Shown: positions 1 to 4,960 of the stretch, piece by piece
How the letters are laid out: each line of letters starts with the position of its first letter
Numbering within the stretch: position 1 is the first letter of the stretch
Position numbers and translations under genes: made by a program
Assembly: GCA_030152675.1 (NCBI GenBank)
Contig: JASLIY010000157.1
Coordinates: forward strand, 1-6,018
Length of the DNA stretch: 6,018 nt
Direction: 5' to 3'
From: Acinetobacter sp.
Lineage (GTDB): Bacteria > Pseudomonadota > Gammaproteobacteria > Pseudomonadales > Moraxellaceae
The notes under the pieces: generated by a model
The model's database searches: none
Seen by the model: the letters and a program-made list of their open reading frames with translations, nothing else
Told to the model about the DNA's origin: nothing

Positions 1-141
1 GACTTGGGTCTGATTAAGCCACACGAAACTTTTGTACAAATGAGTACCATCAGTACTCAGTATCAACCGATCTATATTGGTACTGACGAAGGTGTCGATA
101 CAAGAACCAATGAAGATGACATTGCACCTGAACAACCGTAA
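1..141 (+). CDS. ftsB: FtsB cell-division protein, C-terminal end (partial, 5' end outside window)
   Basis: Only the last 46 codons are present, in frame from base 1 to the TAA at 139-141. FtsB is a small bitopic inner-membrane divisome protein that works with FtsL and FtsQ. The visible start, DLGLIKPHETFVQ, corresponds to the conserved FtsB segment just after the coiled coil (E. coli has a similar LGM-RPGETF stretch). The remaining acidic tail, rich in D, E and T, is the variable periplasmic end. Position immediately before ispD is the usual gammaproteobacterial order and supports the call. The coiled coil and membrane segment are not in the window, so identity rests on this motif plus context. 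Confidence 0.8.
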   Translation, partial: DLGLIKPHETFVQMSTISTQYQPIYIGTDEGVDTRTNEDDIAPEQP

Positions 142-823
142 ACTCTGGGCCATCATTCCTGCCGCGGGTTCAGGCCGTCGTTTTTCAGCAACAGAATTAA
201 AACAATATCAAATGATCCACGGTTTAACCGTGCTAGAGCATAGTGTTCATCGTCTAAATGATTTGCCTTTGGCGGGTTATGTCTTGGCATTAAGTGCGGA
301 TGATGATGTTGCACAAGGCCTTGATTTAGATTTACGCGCTAGAGCACACTTTTGTGTGGGCGGTAAAGAACGCGTAGATACGGTTTTAAATGCACTGAAT
401 TATTTATTGCCCATTGCTGATCCTGAAGACTGGGTGTTGGTCCATGATGCAGCACGCCCCTGTGTCACAGTGGATTGTTTAACCGCACTGGTGCAAACAG
501 CAATACAACATCAAAGCAGTGCCATACTGGCGATTCCTGTGCGTGACACCTTAAAACAAGTATTGAATACGCCGTTGATTGAAAAAACAGTCAGTCGTGA
601 ACAGTTGTGGCAAGCCCAAACCCCACAGATCTCAACCATCGCAACCCTAAAAAAAGCCTTAGATCAAGCCTTGGCAGATGCAGTGCTGATCACGGATGAG
701 GCCAGTGCGCTTGAATATATTTCAGCGCCAGTCCAAGTGGTGCAAGGTCGTTCTGACAATATCAAAATCACTTATCCTGATGACTTGGTCTTGGCCAAAC
801 TCATTTTAGAATCACAACGATAA
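116..823 (+). CDS. ispD: 2-C-methyl-D-erythritol 4-phosphate cytidylyltransferase
   Basis: IspD transfers CMP from CTP to 2-C-methyl-D-erythritol 4-phosphate, the third step of the cytosolic MEP isoprenoid pathway. The 235-residue product matches the usual length (236 in E. coli). Visible motifs are the nucleotide-binding PAAGSGRR loop (residues 15-22, with R22 and K29 matching the catalytic R20 and K27 of E. coli), VHDAARP (109-115), PVRDTLK (141-147), TDEASALE (193-200) and GRSDNIKITYPDDL (211-224, with K217). The ATG at 116 gives an N-terminus of the same length before the conserved LWA-IPAAGSG as in Acinetobacter IspD. An ATG two codons earlier (110) is an alternative, and a TTG at 77 opens the frame further but is unlikely. 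The Shine-Dalgarno is weak and the start lies inside ftsB, so translational coupling is likely. I see no terminator right after the stop. Confidence 0.95.
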   Translation: MTLHLNNRKLWAIIPAAGSGRRFSATELKQYQMIHGLTVLEHSVHRLNDLPLAGYVLALSADDDVAQGLDLDLRARAHFCVGGKERVDTVLNALNYLLPIADPEDWVLVHDAARPCVTVDCLTALVQTAIQHQSSAILAIPVRDTLKQVLNTPLIEKTVSREQLWQAQTPQISTIATLKKALDQALADAVLITDEASALEYISAPVQVVQGRSDNIKITYPDDLVLAKLILESQR

Positions 824-1083
824 CTCCCTCACATCATCGGTCTTAAGTCATGTGTCCTGCATGCTGATTTGAATGAAATCTACTTGCAAATAAAACACAT
901 AGCACCTACATTGAAGTAGGCATGTCATCTGATGCAGCACGTTTTGCTGTGATGATGCGTGCGATTGTGAAAATAATATCCATGCATTTGAGCATGTACT
1001 TAAACATACCAATTTACCTTAAAAATACTCAACAATGGCATATGGATTGCATTAAACAATAACCAAGTAAGCTATACATTTAC
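824..1083. other. Intergenic stretch between ispD and the riboswitch
   Basis: About 260 bases without a recognised gene. A weak hairpin, CCTAC/GTAGG with a 6-base loop (905-920), and another, CAGCA/TGCTG (935-949), occur here, but neither is followed by a T-run, so no intrinsic terminator for ispD can be called. A frame open from 877 to the TAA at 1060-1062 contains a 46-codon ATG ORF (922-1062) with no convincing ribosome-binding site and no family I recognise. It is probably chance or a remnant. The 3' end carries the candidate promoter for the riboswitch transcript. Confidence 0.6.
1073..1078 (+). promoter_or_regulatory. Candidate -10 box for the riboswitch-dehydrogenase transcript
   Basis: TATACA (4 of 6 matches to TATAAT) lies just upstream of the first aptamer. 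Initiation 6-8 bases downstream would start the RNA almost exactly at the 5' strand of aptamer-1 P1. No good -35 is present at ideal distance: TTGCAT (1047-1052) is 20 bases away and TTAAAC (1052-1057) is 15 bases away. The call depends mainly on position relative to the riboswitch. Confidence 0.4.
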
Positions 1084-1285
1084 GATGTTCGCAGGAGAGA
1101 AGCAGATCTCTGCTCGCCGAAGGAGCAACCGCCCCGGAAACTTTCAGGCAAAAGGACTGTAATCATCATAAAAATCTGGAGAGTAGCCATAGAACTTAGG
1201 TCTATAACTATGTGCTCACCGAAGGGGATGGTCATATTTAACAAGATTGAATCGTGATCGAAGCTCTCAGGTACCAATGACAGAT
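1084..1285 (+). ncRNA. Tandem (two-aptamer) glycine riboswitch
   Basis: This is a cis-acting glycine-sensing leader (gcvT-type riboswitch class) of the downstream dehydrogenase mRNA. Aptamer 1 spans about 1084-1167. Its P1 pairs GATG (1084-1087) with CATC (1164-1167) and GCAG with CTGT. It has a P3 hairpin AGCAG/CTGCT (1101-1114) and the hallmark blocks GGAGAG, GCCGAAGGAGCAA and AAACTTTCAGGCAAAAGGAC. Aptamer 2 spans about 1174-1285. Its P1 pairs ATCTG (1174-1178) with CAGAT (1281-1285), and it has GGAGAG, CACCGAAGGGG and CTCTCAGG. The linker is only about 6 bases (1168-1173). The repeated GGAGAG / CCGAAGG / CT(T or C)TCAGG order in two consecutive modules is diagnostic. Aptamer 2 is more divergent than aptamer 1, especially 3' of CTCTCAGG. 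The known ligand of the class is glycine; regulation of this particular gene is inferred. Confidence 0.93.
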
Positions 1286-1294
1286 GGGGCATGA

Positions 1295-1321
1295 TTTGAA
1301 GTTCGCATGACTTCAAAGGAG
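1295..1321 (+). promoter_or_regulatory. SD-adjacent hairpin, likely riboswitch expression platform
   Basis: A perfect 8-bp stem, TTTGAAGT (1295-1302) with ACTTCAAA (1310-1317) around a 7-base loop, sits between aptamer 2 and the start codon. Its 3' arm includes the first bases of the Shine-Dalgarno AAGGAG (1316-1321), which is 7 bases from the ATG at 1329. The stem is not followed by a T-run, so control is more likely at translation than by termination. Whether the hairpin blocks the ribosome or holds the SD exposed cannot be decided by reading. A competing 6-bp pairing of ATGATT (1291-1296) with AATCAT (1161-1166), the 3' strand of aptamer-1 P1, is possible. Confidence 0.55.
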
Positions 1322-1328
1322 TCTATTT

Positions 1329-2576
1329 ATGACACATGTCGTTGTAATCGGTGCTGGGATTACAGGCGTTACCACCGCCTATGAATTGGCATTGTTGGGC
1401 TATCGGGTCAGTGTTATTGATCGACACTTATATCCGGCAATGGAAACCTCGTTTGCCAATGGGGGGCAACTTTCGGCATGTAATGCGGAAGTTTGGAATC
1501 AAAAAGCAACGGTGCTCAAAGGAATCAAGTGGATGGCGCATAAAAATGCCCCCTTGTTATTGAATCCATCCTTTAGTCTGCATAAATATGCTTGGCTGGT
1601 GGAGTTTATGGGCAATATCAAACATTATCGTGGTAATACTCAAGAAACGGTCAGAATGGCACTGATCGCACGGCAACGCTTATTTGAAATTGCTGAATTG
1701 GAGAATATTGAGTTTAATCTGGAAAAGCGCGGCATTCTGCATTTTTATCATACCGAAACCGACTATCTGGTGGCCAACCGTGTTAACGACTTGCTCTGTG
1801 ATGGCGGATTGCATCGTTATGCGGTCACACCCGAAGAAATCAAATCGATTGAACCTAGTCTAACTGGAGAATATTTTGGTGGTTTCTATTGTCCCGAAGA
1901 CGCGACTGGCGATATTCATAAGTTTACGACCGGCTTGGCGACAGTCACTGAGCGTTTAAAAGTGAATTATATCTTTGGTATGGAGGTGCAGGACATTAAG
2001 CATCATGATCAAGGCGTACAACTGCGTTATCGTCCTAGTGTTGAGAACATGCATGCAACAGATGTTCAGATACAACAACTAAATGCTGATGCGTTGGTGG
2101 TCTGTGGTGGCGTGGGCAGTTATCAACTCGCGCATCAACTCGGCGATCGGGTTAATGTTTATCCAGTCAAAGGTTATTCGATTACGGTGCAGTTAGATAC
2201 GCCGCAGAGTCAACAAGCTGCACCTTGGGTGAGCTTGCTCGATGAAAGTGCCAAGATCGTGACCTCACGTTTGGGTGAGGATCGTTTAAGGGTGGCAGGG
2301 ACTGCCGAATTCAATGGTTATAATCGGGATATTCGTGCAGATCGGATACAGCCATTAACTGATTGGGTGAATCAAAACTTTGAAATCTCGACTGAATATA
2401 TCGTACCTTGGGCAGGCTTACGGCCGATGATGCCGAATATGATGCCCGTGGTAAAACGCGGTAAGCAGGCAAGAGTATTTTATAATACTGGCCATGGGCA
2501 TCTCGGTTGGACACTCTCTGCTGCAACCGCAGTCATGATTAGCCAAGAGATCGCGCAGCACTATCCCGCCACATAA
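1329..2576 (+). CDS. DadA-type FAD-dependent D-amino acid dehydrogenase / glycine oxidase-like oxidoreductase
   Basis: The 415-residue flavoprotein belongs to the DAO superfamily, which oxidises D-amino acids or glycine to oxo-acids and ammonia. DadA enzymes pass electrons to the respiratory chain at the inner-membrane face. The N-terminal Rossmann FAD fold has GAGITG (8-13) and the ribose-binding acid at the end of VSVID (D31). DadA-like signatures follow: ETSFANGGQLS (39-49), GIKWM (65-69), DATGD (191-195), YPVKGYS (278-284), WAGLRPMMP (361-369) and NTGHGHLGWT (386-395). The protein is somewhat shorter than E. coli DadA (432), mostly because the C-terminal tail is absent. The ATG at 1329 follows AAGGAG at 7 bases. 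The gene is monocistronic, with no alanine racemase or lrp next to it, and lies behind a glycine riboswitch. Glycine or a glycine-linked amino acid is therefore a reasonable substrate guess, but substrate is not readable from sequence. Confidence 0.88.
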   Translation: MTHVVVIGAGITGVTTAYELALLGYRVSVIDRHLYPAMETSFANGGQLSACNAEVWNQKATVLKGIKWMAHKNAPLLLNPSFSLHKYAWLVEFMGNIKHYRGNTQETVRMALIARQRLFEIAELENIEFNLEKRGILHFYHTETDYLVANRVNDLLCDGGLHRYAVTPEEIKSIEPSLTGEYFGGFYCPEDATGDIHKFTTGLATVTERLKVNYIFGMEVQDIKHHDQGVQLRYRPSVENMHATDVQIQQLNADALVVCGGVGSYQLAHQLGDRVNVYPVKGYSITVQLDTPQSQQAAPWVSLLDESAKIVTSRLGEDRLRVAGTAEFNGYNRDIRADRIQPLTDWVNQNFEISTEYIVPWAGLRPMMPNMMPVVKRGKQARVFYNTGHGHLGWTLSAATAVMISQEIAQHYPAT

Positions 2577-2580
2577 TCGC

Positions 2581-2623
2581 GATTGATGCTGTATTTGCCC
2601 TTATCGTCAATACAGCATCAATT
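2581..2623 (+). terminator. Long stem-loop just after the dehydrogenase stop
   Basis: ATTGATGCTGTATT (2582-2595) pairs perfectly with AATACAGCATCAAT (2609-2622) around a 13-base loop, with one extra G-T pair outside. It starts 5 bases after the TAA (2574-2576). The following sequence has no proper T-run, so on its own it is a weak terminator. It may protect the mRNA 3' end or assist the stronger hairpin about 20 bases downstream. Confidence 0.45.
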
Positions 2624-2644
2624 TCGGATCTTAAAGTGCGTTGT

Positions 2645-2687
2645 AAACAAATAAACCCCGAGTTCTAGGCTCGGGGTTTATTTGTTT
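2645..2687. terminator. Bidirectional intrinsic terminator between convergent genes
   Basis: An 18-bp perfect stem (2645-2662 with 2670-2687) has a 7-base loop. Its core is CCCCGAG/CTCGGGG, flanked by A-rich (left) and T-rich (right) arms. On the plus strand it ends in TTTATTTGTTTTT and stops the dehydrogenase transcript. Read on the minus strand, the same arm chemistry gives TTTATTTGTTT after the GC core, so it can also stop the porin transcript, whose stop codon is 34 bases away. Confidence 0.92.
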
Positions 2688-2720
2688 TTAAACAGTAGGA
2701 TAGGGCTTTTAGTGTTTCAC

Positions 2721-3830
2721 TTAGAAGCTATACACCATACCTGCGCCGATCACGGTTTTCTTATTGTCATCATTTTGCCAATCACGTTTTTGCTGTGCAA
2801 GAACGCCATAGAATTTAGTTTGTTTATTAAAGTTATAGTCCACACCTAGACCGTATTGATCCAATTTGCGGCTTGCGTTAGTCCATTCAGTTTTCACAGA
2901 TTGATACTGACCTTTCACAGCCCACGGTGTGGTTGGGATTTTATAGGTCGCTTGTACTAACCACGCGCTTTCCTCTAGAGAAGCAGCTTTAGCATCCAAG
3001 CCTAAAGATTTACCATCTTTATCTGTCGCATTTTTTAAATATTCAGCAGAAGGTGAGTTTGATGGTTCTACATATTGATACAGTGCACCCAACACTAAGC
3101 CATCAACACCGGCTTTGCTTAGATCATATGAACCTGTGATGCGGTAAGCATCTGATTCAATTTTATCTTTGATGCCAGAAGCATTATACGTTCCTGCGAT
3201 ACCAAAGTTACCAGCAATTGCAACTGCAACGCCAACATCTTTATTTTGATAAGCCAAAGAGGTAGAGACGCCGCTACCGAAACCATTACGTTGTTTGGTG
3301 TTGTATTTAGAAGAGTTATTTTCACCCATTTCAGCCATGACTTTAAATTCTAGGCCAGGGATAAGTAAGTTTTTGTCTGTTTCGAAACCAACCACGTTTT
3401 TGGTACGTTCTTCACCGTACATGGTTTTAGTGATATCGAGGTTGGTGTCATCGTTGAAAATATCTTGGTAGTCGCCGGCTGCAGATTTAAAATAAGAGTC
3501 GTAGTTACCTGCTTTGATGCTACCGACATCTTTGAATTTTAAACCCAAGAAACGGTTACGAGCACTGAGATCGGTGTCTGAGCCTGAACCATCTGTGGCA
3601 ATCGCCCATTCTGCTTGGTAAATAACACCCACATTATCTGTTAATTTTTCTTCACCCTTGACCCCAATACGCGATGCGTTTGAGTTTAATTGGGTTTGGT
3701 CATTTCCTGCATAATCGTTATTATCTACTTGGTTTAAAGAAACATTGAGCTTACCGTACAATGTAGGCGCTGCATGCGCTGCGTTAAATCCTAGCGTTGC
3801 AACTGCGGCAGCGAGTAGCACTTTTTTCAT
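2721..3830 (-). CDS. Gram-negative general porin (16-stranded family), outer membrane
   Basis: A 369-residue outer-membrane beta-barrel of the Gram-negative porin type allows diffusion of small hydrophilic solutes. The signal peptide MKKVLLAAAVATLGFNAAHA has a typical AHA cleavage site before APTLYGKLNVSL, the first strand. Family blocks include SRIGVKGEEKL, GVIYQAEWAI, RNRFLGLKFKDVGSIKAGNYDS and alternating aromatic strands. The chain ends GAGMVYSF, with the terminal Phe used as the BAM assembly signal. The ATG at 3828-3830 is chosen because GGAG lies about 8 bases upstream and the signal peptide starts there. The frame stays open to 3899, but that adds 23 residues with no signal-peptide character. 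It is monocistronic and convergent with the dehydrogenase. The solute is not predictable; a Pho-box-like sequence upstream hints at phosphate, but only weakly. Confidence 0.92.
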   Translation of the reverse strand: MKKVLLAAAVATLGFNAAHAAPTLYGKLNVSLNQVDNNDYAGNDQTQLNSNASRIGVKGEEKLTDNVGVIYQAEWAIATDGSGSDTDLSARNRFLGLKFKDVGSIKAGNYDSYFKSAAGDYQDIFNDDTNLDITKTMYGEERTKNVVGFETDKNLLIPGLEFKVMAEMGENNSSKYNTKQRNGFGSGVSTSLAYQNKDVGVAVAIAGNFGIAGTYNASGIKDKIESDAYRITGSYDLSKAGVDGLVLGALYQYVEPSNSPSAEYLKNATDKDGKSLGLDAKAASLEESAWLVQATYKIPTTPWAVKGQYQSVKTEWTNASRKLDQYGLGVDYNFNKQTKFYGVLAQQKRDWQNDDNKKTVIGAGMVYSF

Positions 3831-3951
3831 TGAGATTTCTCCAAAAAACATATTCAAAATGGCGTATGACTGTTCACTTTTATTTTCAGCAAAACCCATA
3901 ACAAAAGATTACATTTGCTTACTAACTTGCATTGAAGTATCTGTAGTTTTT

Positions 3952-3980
3952 GTTACATGTCGGTGAAACTTAGATGACAA
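3952..3980 (-). promoter_or_regulatory. Candidate porin promoter with overlapping Pho-box-like direct repeat
   Basis: On the minus strand, TTGTCA (3975-3980, 5 of 6 to TTGACA) is followed after 17 bases by TGTAAC (3952-3957, 4 of 6 to TATAAT). Initiation here would leave a leader of about 115 bases before the porin ATG. The -35 overlaps TTGTCAT-CTAA-GTTTCAC (3963-3980), which by my count matches the enterobacterial Pho-box pattern at 14 of 18 positions. Spacing from that box to the -10 is shorter than usual, so PhoB control is only a suggestion. Confidence 0.4.
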
Positions 3981-4062
3981 TTTGATGAACTGCGATGGAG
4001 TGAGGCACTTAGAAATGTGATGCTGTAGAAGCCGAATGACGACATAACGATTCTTTTTTTGC

Positions 4063-4090
4063 CAAAAAAAAGAACCTCATTTGAGGTTCT
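4063..4090 (-). terminator. Intrinsic terminator of the YARHG-HIT unit
   Basis: Read on the minus strand, AGAACCTC (4090-4083) pairs with GAGGTTCT (4078-4071) around a 4-base loop and is followed directly by an eight-base T-run. It lies 55 bases after the HIT stop codon. It is polar, because no T-run follows on the plus strand. Confidence 0.88.
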
Positions 4091-4118
4091 GATGAGTTGT
4101 GTTTGTGAGGGTGGGGCT

Positions 4119-4136
4119 CAAGCGGTGGTTCGCTTG
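4119..4136. repeat. Short inverted repeat 3' of the HIT gene
   Basis: CAAGCG (4119-4124) and CGCTTG (4131-4136) are a perfect 6-bp inverted repeat with a 6-base loop. It lies between the stop-codon hairpin and the terminator of the HIT gene and has no T-run on either strand. Confidence 0.5.
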
Positions 4137-4140
4137 TTAG

Positions 4141-4167
4141 CAAGATTAAAGAGCAGCTTTAATCTTG
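4141..4167. repeat. Inverted repeat spanning the HIT stop codon
   Basis: CAAGATTAAAG (4141-4151) and CTTTAATCTTG (4157-4167) form an 11-bp perfect stem with a 5-base loop. The TAA stop (4146-4148 on the minus strand) lies inside the stem, so the last codons (KIKAAL) are part of an mRNA hairpin. There is no T-run directly after it. Confidence 0.6.
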
Positions 4168-4559
4168 TCTGCCAAGGCTTTAATTTTATGTTGATCGCGC
4201 ATTACCGCAGCATGTTTACCCAGTTGATGTACTGAGCTTGGAATTAAATGAAAGTGGACATGAGGGACGGTTTGTCCTGCCGCAGCACCACTTAACTGCA
4301 TCAGCACGATGCCTTTTACATCTAGCGCAGCCTCGATGGCTTTAGCAACTTTCTGTACGATCTGGATGGTATATGCAGCAGATTCAGCAGGGAGGTCGAG
4401 TAACGTGACCGCGGGGGTTTTGGGAATGACCAGCGTATGACCATCAGCTTGCGGCATAATATCCATAAATGCGAGAACTTGATCATCTTCATAGACTTTT
4501 ATTGCAGGAATTTCACCACGTAAAATTTTTGCAAAAATATTTTGATCATCGTAAGCCAT
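4146..4559 (-). CDS. HIT-family (histidine triad) nucleotide-binding hydrolase
   Basis: A 137-residue cytosolic protein of the HIT superfamily, whose members hydrolyse or transfer nucleoside monophosphates from phosphoramidates, adenylates or dinucleoside polyphosphates. The histidine triad HVHFHLIP occupies residues 100-107, with H102 as the expected nucleophile. Other family blocks are [19 protein letters not shown] (7-25), [17 protein letters not shown] (31-47) and AAGQTVPH (93-100). The N-terminal CxxC zinc pair found in some HIT proteins is absent (NIFAKI instead). The ATG at 4557-4559 is preferred over the one at 4563-4565, because AAGGA sits about 7 bases from the former and only 1 base from the latter. 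It follows the YARHG gene by 39 bases, so co-transcription is likely, and its own terminator is at 4063-4090. The exact subfamily (HinT-like or Hit/Ap4A-like) is undecided. Confidence 0.92.
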   Translation of the reverse strand: MAYDDQNIFAKILRGEIPAIKVYEDDQVLAFMDIMPQADGHTLVIPKTPAVTLLDLPAESAAYTIQIVQKVAKAIEAALDVKGIVLMQLSGAAAGQTVPHVHFHLIPSSVHQLGKHAAVMRDQHKIKALADKIKAAL

Positions 4560-4598
4560 GTTCATTTCCTTGATTTTAGAGATAGGCAGCAGTGTAAA

Positions 4599-4868
4599 TT
4601 ATTTGCAGCTCAATTCTTTTTGGCGTTCCTTAATTTCATCTAGACGCTTTTGTTCTTTTTCAGAAAATTTAGGTTTGCTGGTAAAGCAGTTTTCATTGCC
4701 ATATTTCGCTTTTGCTTCAGGATCTTTGAAGCAGAACCCTTTGGCAGCGTAAATAACGTTGTAATCATCTTGCAGTTTTTGACATTCTTTTGCCGCATCT
4801 GCTGCGTAGACTTGTGAACCCACAGCAACTGAAATTAGAGTGAAAAATGCAACTGTAAATTTATTCAT
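4599..4868 (-). CDS. Small secreted YARHG-domain protein
   Basis: An 89-residue protein with a clear Sec signal peptide (MNKFTVAFFTLISVAVGSQVYA, cleavage expected after residue 22), leaving a periplasmic or secreted form of about 67 residues. The mature part contains YNVIYAAKGFCFKDPEAKAK followed by YGNENC. This fits the YARHG domain pattern (N-x-I-Y-A-x-x-G-[YF]-C-F-x-x-P, then F/Y-G-N-x-x-C). The ending is a charged helix (FSEKEQKRLDEIKERQKE). Four cysteines (29, 46, 61, 88) could form two disulfides. The YARHG function is unknown in general. The start is supported by GAGG 7 bases before the ATG at 4866-4868. It has its own promoter (4923-4950), and the HIT gene follows closely. Confidence 0.85.
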   Translation of the reverse strand: MNKFTVAFFTLISVAVGSQVYAADAAKECQKLQDDYNVIYAAKGFCFKDPEAKAKYGNENCFTSKPKFSEKEQKRLDEIKERQKELSCK

Positions 4869-4922
4869 GAGTGAACCTCAATGCGATATCGTGAGACATC
4901 GTTAATTGTCTTAAAGTTATTC

Positions 4923-4950
4923 ATTATAGGGATTGAATACGCTTATTCAA
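4923..4950 (-). promoter_or_regulatory. Sigma-70 promoter of the YARHG-HIT unit
   Basis: On the minus strand TATAAT (4923-4928, perfect) is preceded by TTGAAT (4945-4950, 4 of 6) with a 16-base spacer. The leader would be about 45-50 bases. The -35 and spacer are inside a perfect inverted repeat (4932-4951). Confidence 0.75.
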
Positions 4951-4951
4951 T
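4932..4951. promoter_or_regulatory. Perfect inverted repeat over the -35: candidate operator
   Basis: ATTGAATA (4932-4939) and TATTCAAT (4944-4951) are perfect inverted repeats separated by CGCT. The 20-bp site covers the -35 and most of the spacer of the YARHG promoter, the place where a dimeric repressor would block RNA polymerase. As RNA it could also form the 3' hairpin of the upstream dehydrogenase transcript, but no T-run follows. Confidence 0.5.
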
Positions 4952-4960
4952 GTTGTTCGT

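Larger units (their letters stand above)
3831..4145. other. Intergenic region between porin start and HIT gene stop
   Basis: About 315 bases with no gene. The left half is the porin leader and promoter region (candidate promoter at 3952-3980). The right half holds the HIT-gene terminator (4063-4090) and a further hairpin (4119-4136). Frames open on the plus strand here cover the start of the porin in antisense and look non-coding. I see nothing recognisable between about 3985 and 4050. Confidence 0.6.

Noticed and set aside
77..115. N-terminal extension of ispD from a TTG at 77
   Set aside because: It adds residues not seen in IspD proteins and lies deep in the ftsB coding end; the ATG at 116 matches family length.
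905..949. Possible terminator for ispD
   Set aside because: The hairpins have only 5-bp stems and no following T-run.
1080..1316. Minus-strand 78-codon ORF
   Set aside because: It is antisense to the riboswitch; the conserved RNA blocks explain the sequence and the protein has no recognisable domain.
3831..3899. Porin start 23 codons upstream (ATG at 3897-3899)
   Set aside because: The signal peptide begins at the ATG at 3828-3830, which has its own SD at good spacing.
3745..3966. Plus-strand 73-codon ORF
   Set aside because: It is antisense to the porin signal peptide and promoter region, with no ribosome-binding site or family resemblance.
4051..4074. T-run / A-run inverted repeat (TTCTTTTTTT and AAAAAAAGAA)
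   Set aside because: It is explained as the A/T tail of the adjacent terminator; a separate element is not needed.
4560..4565. Alternative HIT start two codons upstream
   Set aside because: The SD would be only about one base from that ATG, whereas the ATG at 4557-4559 has normal spacing.
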